Assembly (NCBI GenBank): GCA_023435565.1
Contig: JAEYRN010000104.1
Location: 1 to 18,238 of the forward strand
DNA: 18,238 bases
Direction of reading: 5' to 3'
Source: Bacillota bacterium
Lineage (GTDB): Bacteria; Bacillota; UBA4882; UBA8346
Shown here one piece after another: positions 13,826-18,238 of this stretch; the first letter of the stretch is position 1, and each line of letters begins with the position of its first letter. Position numbers and translations under genes: made by a program. The notes below the pieces were generated by a model, which did not search any database, was not told where the DNA came from, and saw nothing but the letters and a program-made list of their open reading frames with translations.

Positions 13826-13834
13826 TTCGCGAGC

Positions 13835-14617
13835 CTAGTCATACCATTCCCTAGGCACCGGTGTCTGATCAATAAACAAATCCGGGTTTCGCTTTAGAAA
13901 AGCAGTTGTTAGCTCAACCATTTTTCGGGCATCGCAAATAATCGCCCTAGCATCGCCAATCTTTCCCAACTTGGCAATACCTTTATGAAGCATAGGTTCT
14001 TCAAGTTTACCATAGTTTTTAGATATATCGCCTCGTGAATGGTCATGACCCCGGAACGGTCTTTCGATGAGCCTTCCGTCGGAAGTTAATATTTTATACA
14101 ATATATAATTTTCCACCAACCGCTGGGGTATTTGGTTCCATTCCTCAACTCCATGGATGATTGTATTCTTGGTTAATTCACATCCGATAAATAAAATCTT
14201 CCCTCCCCGGTCATATAACTTGCCCAAGCAACCATTTCGAGGACAGGGAGTTTCCCACTGCTCATCTCCCTGAACATATTCGGCTGCCTCTTTGCCAAGG
14301 GCCGCAACGGAATGGGTCGGATGCCACGACCTGATTACTCCAGTTCTTTTCCTAAACAGATTCGAGAGGATTCCCACGCATGACGGTTCCGTCATAGGAT
14401 TAAAAACATTATGTTCTTCATTCATCGTGGCCCAGCTGTGAGTTGGGAATATCAACAACCCGTCATTCATATATTCGATAAAAGCATCCAATACCTTATC
14501 CGCCCCGCCTTCCACTTCTCCAATGGCCTTCATGGAAGAATGAATCAAAAGAGTATCGGTTTTGACAATTCCTAAATCCTCAATTTGCCGAATGATTTCT
14601 TCTTTTGTGTGAACCAT
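13835..14617 (-). CDS. AAC(3)-family N-acetyltransferase
   Basis: This is a 260-residue cytoplasmic protein of the aminoglycoside 3-N-acetyltransferase family, which uses acetyl-CoA. Family landmarks are LLIHSSMKAIGEVEGGAD (23-40), LLIFPTHSW (54-62), RSWHPTHSVAALG (96-108, His99 and His102), CPRNGCLGKLYDRGGKILFIG (125-145) and GVEEWNQIPQR (156-166). The length is typical. Many members in environmental bacteria do not confer aminoglycoside resistance and act on other amines, so the substrate is open. The start ATG lies four bases after the transglutaminase-like stop, with GGGAG overlapping that gene's end, so translation is probably coupled. The gene ends 9 bases before promoter module 6. Confidence 0.92.
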   Translation of the reverse strand: MVHTKEEIIRQIEDLGIVKTDTLLIHSSMKAIGEVEGGADKVLDAFIEYMNDGLLIFPTHSWATMNEEHNVFNPMTEPSCVGILSNLFRKRTGVIRSWHPTHSVAALGKEAAEYVQGDEQWETPCPRNGCLGKLYDRGGKILFIGCELTKNTIIHGVEEWNQIPQRLVENYILYKILTSDGRLIERPFRGHDHSRGDISKNYGKLEEPMLHKGIAKLGKIGDARAIICDARKMVELTTAFLKRNPDLFIDQTPVPREWYD

Positions 14618-14621
14618 GGTT

Positions 14622-15503
14622 TTATTTTTCTCCCGGTAATGCCCAATAATAATTAGGATTACTTATATAATAATTTGTAATTTGCCCATTTATTTTAATC
14701 GTTTCATTGGAATGATTATTTTTCGGGTTTAAATCAATATAAAACCTGGGTTTTGCACTGGATTCATAATTAAACTCACTACTAGTAGGGCAGGAAAAAC
14801 GAAAAAGATTTTTACTCATATATTCTTTGTACCCTTTTTTTGAATAATGGGAACCATTCCAATTGATGTCGTCATTTATTATTAACGGTTGATCTTGGCA
14901 CATTCGTTCTCTAACTTCCCGAATACATAAAAAGTTTCCATTTTCATCCTTAAAATAAGCATTGAAGGTGGAATCCATATAAACCCACTTCTGATAAGTA
15001 CTTGAATAGACAATGTTTATAACATGGCAATCGCTGGGATTCTCTTCAATCGGCAAACAAACAACAAAACGTGAACGAAAGCCCATTGCTAGATAAACTT
15101 CATTTAAAACGATGGCCATCATCCGACAATTAACCGCCCGGTTATTCTCCTTACAATAGTTTAATATATCTAAAGCATTCCTGGATCCCGGGTATTGAGA
15201 ACTGCCGCTATGACGGATGGTACTGTGTACCCAATTCATTAAATTAATGATTTTTGAGATTTCTCCTCCATTACCGGCAATTGTCTCCAATTGGTAGGTA
15301 TCTTTTAGATTATTAAGATTTTGATCATCCGGATTTGCATATGTAAAACTTTGCCCAATATTAACTGATTCATTGGCATATTCCGAATAGTTTTTAAGAA
15401 TTGCCAGATACTCCGAATAATCCTCATCTCTTGAATTATTGTTACAACCAATATTGACAAAAAGAACTATCAATAGTAATCCTAATAGTATTTTTTTCAT
15501 CAT
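14622..15503 (-). CDS. Transglutaminase-like lipoprotein
   Basis: This is a 293-residue exported protein. The signal ends FVNIGC with probable lipid Cys20. The core has the transglutaminase-like (papain-fold) triad: Cys126 in AVNCRMMAIVLNEVY, His160 in DCHVINIVY and Asp177 in WVYMDSTFN. The spacing fits the family, whose members act as thiol peptidases or amide-forming enzymes outside the cell. A C-terminal region from about 200 has no recognised domain. ATG at 15503 (or the next ATG) follows GGGA. A 120-bp mobile element ends about 20 bases upstream, splitting this gene from the membrane-protein gene at 15672. The acetyltransferase gene follows after four bases. Confidence 0.88.
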   Translation of the reverse strand: MMKKILLGLLLIVLFVNIGCNNNSRDEDYSEYLAILKNYSEYANESVNIGQSFTYANPDDQNLNNLKDTYQLETIAGNGGEISKIINLMNWVHSTIRHSGSSQYPGSRNALDILNYCKENNRAVNCRMMAIVLNEVYLAMGFRSRFVVCLPIEENPSDCHVINIVYSSTYQKWVYMDSTFNAYFKDENGNFLCIREVRERMCQDQPLIINDDINWNGSHYSKKGYKEYMSKNLFRFSCPTSSEFNYESSAKPRFYIDLNPKNNHSNETIKINGQITNYYISNPNYYWALPGEK

Positions 15504-15522
15504 TTATTCCCTTTTTATATAT

Positions 15523-15642
15523 GAGAGAATTGCATAATTCATTATTTAAGCTTCAGCTCATAATATATTGATAGATACATCTGGGCTAGTCACTTATATA
15601 TTGTCGCCAAAGGGTTTATTAAGGTAATTATGCAATTCCCTC
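15523..15642 (+). mobile_element. Miniature inverted-repeat element, copy 2 (120 bp)
   Basis: The ends are GAGAGAATTGCATAATT and, inverted, GAGGGAATTGCATAATT. The flanks are ATAT (15519-15522 and 15643-15646), a 4-bp target duplication. It is about 90% identical to copy 1 with one 1-bp length difference. It sits between the 3-TM protein gene and the transglutaminase-like gene, immediately before the latter's ribosome binding site. If transcribed it would fold as a long hairpin there. Confidence 0.87.
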
Positions 15643-15671
15643 ATATAACAGCTTTTAGATTTCCCTTATTG

Positions 15672-16304
15672 CTATAATATCACATGCCTAATAAATCCCT
15701 CAATTAAAACATACAGAGTAAATATCCCAAAAAACAAATATAGCAAATAACTAATGGGCTTTTCTTTAAAACTGATACCTGAAACATAATGGCCGAACCT
15801 AATTTCTCGGTTAATTATCCAGTATAATAAAAACCCCAATGTTATCAACAAACAGCTTACACCGAATGAATATTTAATAAAGATTGAATTGATTTTGAAA
15901 ATAGTCATTAAATATGTAGCAAAAATCAATAATAAACCTGATAAACCCAGTACTGAGAAAACCAAATATCCATAATCTTTATTATTATTTCTTGAATGCT
16001 TAAATTGTTTAAGTGTATTTATTCTATTGGTAAAAAAACATTCCATGATTTCTGATAATTTGAGAAAATTCAAATCATTTATCAAAATTTCCTTTTTACC
16101 ATGCTTAATTCTAGTATCGTATCTATTAGTTTTTTCACTAAAAAATACTTCAATAAAAGATTTATTCTGGGCAAAACCAATTAATATATTATTCCCAATT
16201 AAAGATCTTAAGAAACTTTCATCTCGTAATACTCTTTTATAATCACATCTTAAATGATTAATAGGTTTAATTTGATATTCTTTGTTTTGGATATATACTT
16301 CCAT
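15672..16304 (-). CDS. Membrane protein with about three TM segments, unknown function
   Basis: I chose the start at 16304 (MEVYIQNKEYQIKP) because GGAG lies six bases upstream; an in-frame ATG at 16364 has no such site. The result is 210 residues. The first 110 or so are soluble, with basic patches and strand-like segments (KKEILINDLNFLKLSEIMECFF). Three hydrophobic segments follow (about 112-133, 142-165 and 183-207). The soluble-then-membrane order resembles small stress or signalling membrane proteins, but I recognise no family. The 48-residue membrane protein gene ends 86 bases upstream, so both are probably read from promoter module 7. Confidence 0.8.
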   Translation of the reverse strand: MEVYIQNKEYQIKPINHLRCDYKRVLRDESFLRSLIGNNILIGFAQNKSFIEVFFSEKTNRYDTRIKHGKKEILINDLNFLKLSEIMECFFTNRINTLKQFKHSRNNNKDYGYLVFSVLGLSGLLLIFATYLMTIFKINSIFIKYSFGVSCLLITLGFLLYWIINREIRFGHYVSGISFKEKPISYLLYLFFGIFTLYVLIEGFIRHVIL

Positions 16305-16390
16305 TTTTATCTCCGATTGCAACTGATAATTTGTAAACTCTTTCCCATGACTGGGGCTACCCAAAGCTTAGTTCCTAACTTCAACTTTTT

Positions 16391-16537
16391 TTAGTCTCTA
16401 AACTTATCAGAGTCTTTAGGAATATCATTCATTGAATCCACGTAAAACTTTGTTCGGTTTATTTTATTAATTAGTATTATGTAATTTGTTGCAATATATC
16501 CTATTATTACTGCTATTATCAGCCAGATATAATTCAT
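16391..16537 (-). CDS. 48-residue membrane microprotein
   Basis: A short frame starts at ATG 16537. One N-terminal hydrophobic helix (IWLIIAVIIGYIATNYIILI, residues 4-23) is followed by a charged tail ending SDKFRD. The predicted topology is a single-pass protein with its basic part (NKINRTK) inside. The ribosome binding site is weak (GAAAGCGAG about 11 bases upstream). It lies alone between promoter module 7 and the 3-TM protein, so the two may work together. No family is recognised. Confidence 0.6.
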   Translation of the reverse strand: MNYIWLIIAVIIGYIATNYIILINKINRTKFYVDSMNDIPKDSDKFRD

Positions 16538-16633
16538 GAAATTTTCACTCGCTTTCAATATTATTAGTTCGGTACATCTTTTTACGTTTTAAAAATGGTG
16601 ACCTTTGCCTGAGGCTATAATTATTATTAATCA

Positions 16634-16667
16634 AAAGGAGACGATTTCTTTATTAAACGCCCCCTTT
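16634..16667 (-). other. Leader hairpin under promoter module 7
   Basis: On the minus strand AAAGGGGGCG pairs with CGTCTCCTTT (10 bp including two G-U pairs, 14-base loop), followed by TGATT. It lies about 50-80 nt after the predicted start, as the leader hairpins of modules 2, 5 and 6 do, but its sequence is unrelated and its U-tract is short, so termination is doubtful. Confidence 0.45.
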
Positions 16668-16723
16668 CAGTAGTAGCTTTTGTTTTGGGATTCAACCCTA
16701 ACTATTTTTTATTCTATATTCAT

Positions 16724-16790
16724 ATAATACAAATATCTTTAAATATCGTCTATGTGATTTTTGTCATTTTTTTGTCATGACATTTGTCAT
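16724..16790 (-). promoter_or_regulatory. Two-dyad promoter-operator module 7
   Basis: The dyads are ATGACATTTGTCAT (16777-16790) and GTGATTTTTGTCAT (16754-16767), 23 bp apart, with an extra TTTGTCATGA half site in between. A -35-like TAGACG (16752-16747), 17-bp spacer and -10 TATTAT (16729-16724) follow on the minus strand. It reads toward the microprotein, the 3-TM protein and possibly the transglutaminase-like and acetyltransferase genes. Confidence 0.68.
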
Positions 16791-16798
16791 TTCTGGTA

Positions 16799-16833
16799 TA
16801 AAAAATGCCCTCTACCGTTTTCAAATAGAAGGC
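16799..16833 (-). terminator. Rho-independent terminator after the GH16 gene
   Basis: On the minus strand GCCTTCTA pairs with TAGAGGGC (8 bp, one G-U, 11-base loop), followed by ATTTTTTA. It lies 22 bases after the GH16 stop codon. Confidence 0.87.
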
Positions 16834-16855
16834 CCTAAAATCATTCTTCTGATAT

Positions 16856-17656
16856 TTAGTAAACATAGGGTGTAAATTTCACCCAATCAATCAGAAAATG
16901 CCCGGGTGTATCTTTTGGTGGAGCGACTCCCTCTGTAACCCAGGCTACGCCGCTCCAGGTGTTAAATTTAAAAGTATAGGTTGCATTAATTTTAATTGGA
17001 TTCCCACTATAAGTATATGTTTTAAGCACTTTGCCATCGACAAACCATTGCACCCGCTCGGGTGTAATATCAAAACCCCAGACATGAAAATCTTTCGCCG
17101 GATCAAGGTCCAAAGCGAGATCCGGGACCCGAAAACTATCGGCAGGTATGTTTTGATGGTGTATTGCAAAATTCACCATATTCGTTTGTCTGGTTAAAAA
17201 CTCGATGTCGATCTCTTGCTTGGTGCCGTCACTTCCGGAACTGTCGTTAGTAATGTCATTCCAATCGATGGTATACATAGCATTACAAATCCTCGGCAAA
17301 TCGGCAATCTTCATTCTAGCCTCCCAACGGCCGTATAAAAATTCTTGCTTTGTTTCAATTGCGGCGCTTAAGAATCCCTTAGCGGAATCATTTTCAAAGA
17401 CCAGGTGTAAGACCCCATCTTCTACATAACATCTATCCCTACCGGTTTGCCCGCTATGTTCGGCCCAGGTTGCAATCCGCCAGACCGTCTCGTCGATCTT
17501 ATCGGTATCAAATCCGTCGTAAAAGGAAGGTCCGTTAGATAATTTTTCTTTATTGTTTTTAGAATTACCGCCGCAAGCCGAAAAAGACAAAAGCATGCAT
17601 AAAAGAACAAAGAATACACTTAAACGAATGAAATTTTTTTGATAGGTTTGTTTCAT
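16856..17656 (-). CDS. GH16-family beta-glucanase lipoprotein
   Basis: This 266-residue lipoprotein starts at ATG 17656, after GGGGTGA. The signal ends LSFSAC with lipid Cys28, followed by GGNSKNN. The rest is one glycoside hydrolase family 16 jelly-roll domain. It begins with FYDGFDTDKIDETVW and has YGRWEARMKI (108-117). The catalytic signature EIDIE has nucleophile Glu148, Asp150 and acid/base Glu152. Then come HVWGFDITPERVQWFVDGK and the closing FLIDWVKF strand. The short EIDIE form without an inserted residue is typical of lichenase, xyloglucan and some agarase branches; laminarinases usually have ExDxxE. The enzyme would cut beta-glucans or related polysaccharides outside the cell. It follows the LamG-domain protein gene at a distance of 130 bases and ends with its own terminator, so it is probably not part of the operator-linked genes downstream. 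Confidence 0.92.
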   Translation of the reverse strand: MKQTYQKNFIRLSVFFVLLCMLLSFSACGGNSKNNKEKLSNGPSFYDGFDTDKIDETVWRIATWAEHSGQTGRDRCYVEDGVLHLVFENDSAKGFLSAAIETKQEFLYGRWEARMKIADLPRICNAMYTIDWNDITNDSSGSDGTKQEIDIEFLTRQTNMVNFAIHHQNIPADSFRVPDLALDLDPAKDFHVWGFDITPERVQWFVDGKVLKTYTYSGNPIKINATYTFKFNTWSGVAWVTEGVAPPKDTPGHFLIDWVKFTPYVY

Positions 17657-17733
17657 TCAAAATCACCCCAATAGCATTGTTGCCGGTTTTTTTATTCCAT
17701 ATACGGTAATCATGGTTTATAAGACGCAAAAGA

Positions 17734-17757
17734 TGGCCAAACATCGCTGCTTGGCCA
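17734..17757 (-). terminator. Probable terminator after the LamG-domain gene
   Basis: TGGCCAA at 17734-17740 and TTGGCCA at 17751-17757 form a 7-bp stem. On the minus strand it is followed by TCTTTTG, a short U-run. It lies 30 bases after the LamG gene stop. The stem recalls the leader hairpins but lacks their loop. Confidence 0.6.
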
Positions 17758-17786
17758 AATGTAACATATTACTTAATTACTTTGAT

Positions 17787-18238
17787 TTATTTCGCGGATT
17801 CATAACTATACAAATAATCCACTTCAGCCGGATATAAGGCCCGGTTATAAATCCGGAACTCATCAATCACCCCGTTGAAAAAGCTGCCGACTTCCGGATC
17901 GGGACCGGCGCCGATGTAGATCTTGGAGTCGCCATTGCCGAAGAAGAAATCACCAACGGGATTGCTGTTACGGGCAACCTCTTTGCCGTCCAAATACATC
18001 ACCATGGCTCCGCTTCGATAAGTCATTACGATATGATGCCACTCACCGGGGTTGATCCGGATACTGGAATATTCATAAAAGGTACCATTCGTCCGGATAC
18101 AGCCTTTGAAGGGCATCCGGTTATAACTACGTTCCAAAATGAGTGAAAATGGATAAACATATTGTCCCCGCCTGATTAGGACTTGATCTTCTCCGGTAGA
18201 GCCGTTCGTCATTACCCAGGCGCTTATCGTCAGTTCAT
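17787..18238 (-). CDS. LamG/concanavalin-like domain protein, C-terminal part (start outside the window)
   Basis: The frame is open to the right edge of the window (ELTISAWVMTNG precedes the first internal Met), so this is the end of a longer protein. The visible 150 residues are most of a LamG-type beta-sandwich: ISAWVM strand, then PGEWHHIVMTYRSGAMVMYLDGKEVA, KIYIGAG, and the classic ending FFNGVIDEFRIYNRALYPAEV. These domains bind glycans or other cell-surface ligands and are often attached to carbohydrate-active enzymes. The neighbouring GH16 lipoprotein points to extracellular polysaccharide work. The N-terminal part, which decides the function, is not visible. Confidence 0.88.
   Translation of the reverse strand, partial: ELTISAWVMTNGSTGEDQVLIRRGQYVYPFSLILERSYNRMPFKGCIRTNGTFYEYSSIRINPGEWHHIVMTYRSGAMVMYLDGKEVARNSNPVGDFFFGNGDSKIYIGAGPDPEVGSFFNGVIDEFRIYNRALYPAEVDYLYSYESAK

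Larger units (their letters stand above)
13357..13834. other. Intergenic stretch: promoter module, tiny ORF, hairpin and coding relics
   Basis: These 478 bases hold, in transcription order, promoter module 6 (13760-13825), a 9-codon frame with a good ribosome binding site (13704-13733), a terminator-like hairpin (13648-13670) and about 290 bases of broken protein-like sequence up to the lipoprotein start. Confidence 0.6.
16538..16855. other. Intergenic stretch: terminator, promoter module 7 and leader
   Basis: These 318 bases hold the GH16 terminator (16807-16833), promoter module 7 (16724-16790) and a leader of about 180 bases with a hairpin (16634-16667). A 22-codon TTG-initiated frame (16627-16695) overlaps that hairpin and lacks a ribosome binding site, so I do not call it a gene. 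Confidence 0.6.

Noticed and set aside
13835..14617. Calling the AAC(3)-family protein an antibiotic-resistance gene
   Set aside because: Family membership alone does not show aminoglycoside activity. The neighbourhood is cell-surface and signalling genes, with no resistance-type mobile context.
16627..16695. A 22-codon TTG frame (LNPKTKATTERGRLIKK...) in the module 7 leader
   Set aside because: It lacks a ribosome binding site and lies across a strong hairpin. The peptide looks protein-like, but I cannot support translation.
344..16790. The recurring TGTCAT/ATGACA elements as a CRISPR array or simple dispersed repeats
   Set aside because: They are kilobases apart with no spacer structure, and each is tied to a -35/-10 pair in the same orientation, so a regulatory role fits far better.

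Overview
This is an AT-rich window in which every supported gene lies on the minus strand, so transcription runs from high to low coordinates. The organism looks like a low-GC Bacillota (Firmicutes)-type bacterium. The grounds are strong GGAGG-type ribosome binding sites, many lipoproteins with a 'C-G-G-G-S' style tether after the lipid cysteine, a NarL/DesR-type two-component system with 7TM-type sensor kinases, and U-tract terminators. I cannot name the species.

Layout in the direction of transcription. 18238-16856: the C-terminal part of a LamG-domain protein, then a GH16 glucanase lipoprotein. 16537-13835: a 48-residue membrane microprotein, a 3-TM membrane protein, a transglutaminase-like lipoprotein and an AAC(3)-type acetyltransferase. 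13733-10427: a possible 9-residue peptide, a stretch of broken coding sequence, a beta-propeller-like lipoprotein, an isoprenylcysteine/phospholipid methyltransferase-type membrane protein, a broken peptidase-MA gene and a GT51 transglycosylase-like protein. 10151-9221: a kinase remnant followed by a complete response regulator. 8988-7204: sensor kinase 2. 7086-6505: a secreted PsbP-like protein. 6029-641: three lipoproteins, each with seven repeats suggesting seven-bladed propellers, followed by sensor kinase 1. 185-1: the start of another exported protein.

The main discovery candidate is a promoter-operator module found seven times. Each copy has two 14-bp dyads of the ATGACA-N2-TGTCAT type, spaced 21-23 bp centre to centre (about two helical turns), just upstream of a -35/-10 pair that reads toward the next minus-strand gene or leader. 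One copy heads the response-regulator transcript, a degenerate copy precedes kinase 2, and the others precede the exported-protein genes. The simplest reading is an autoregulated local regulon of the NarL-type regulator encoded at 9221-9886, with two paralogous kinases feeding it and lipoproteins as output or sensory partners. In three modules a related terminator hairpin (GCCAAG...CTTGG plus U-tract) lies about 110-140 nt after the predicted start, before the gene. This suggests attenuation or short RNAs.

There is also a small non-autonomous mobile element family (119, 120 and about 117 bp). It has GAGGGAATTGCATAATT-type inverted ends and 4-bp target duplications. Two of its copies supply or complete the stop codon of the gene they abut. 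The window also holds several decayed genes: a kinase fragment, a peptidase with its HELSH motif, and unassigned remnants.
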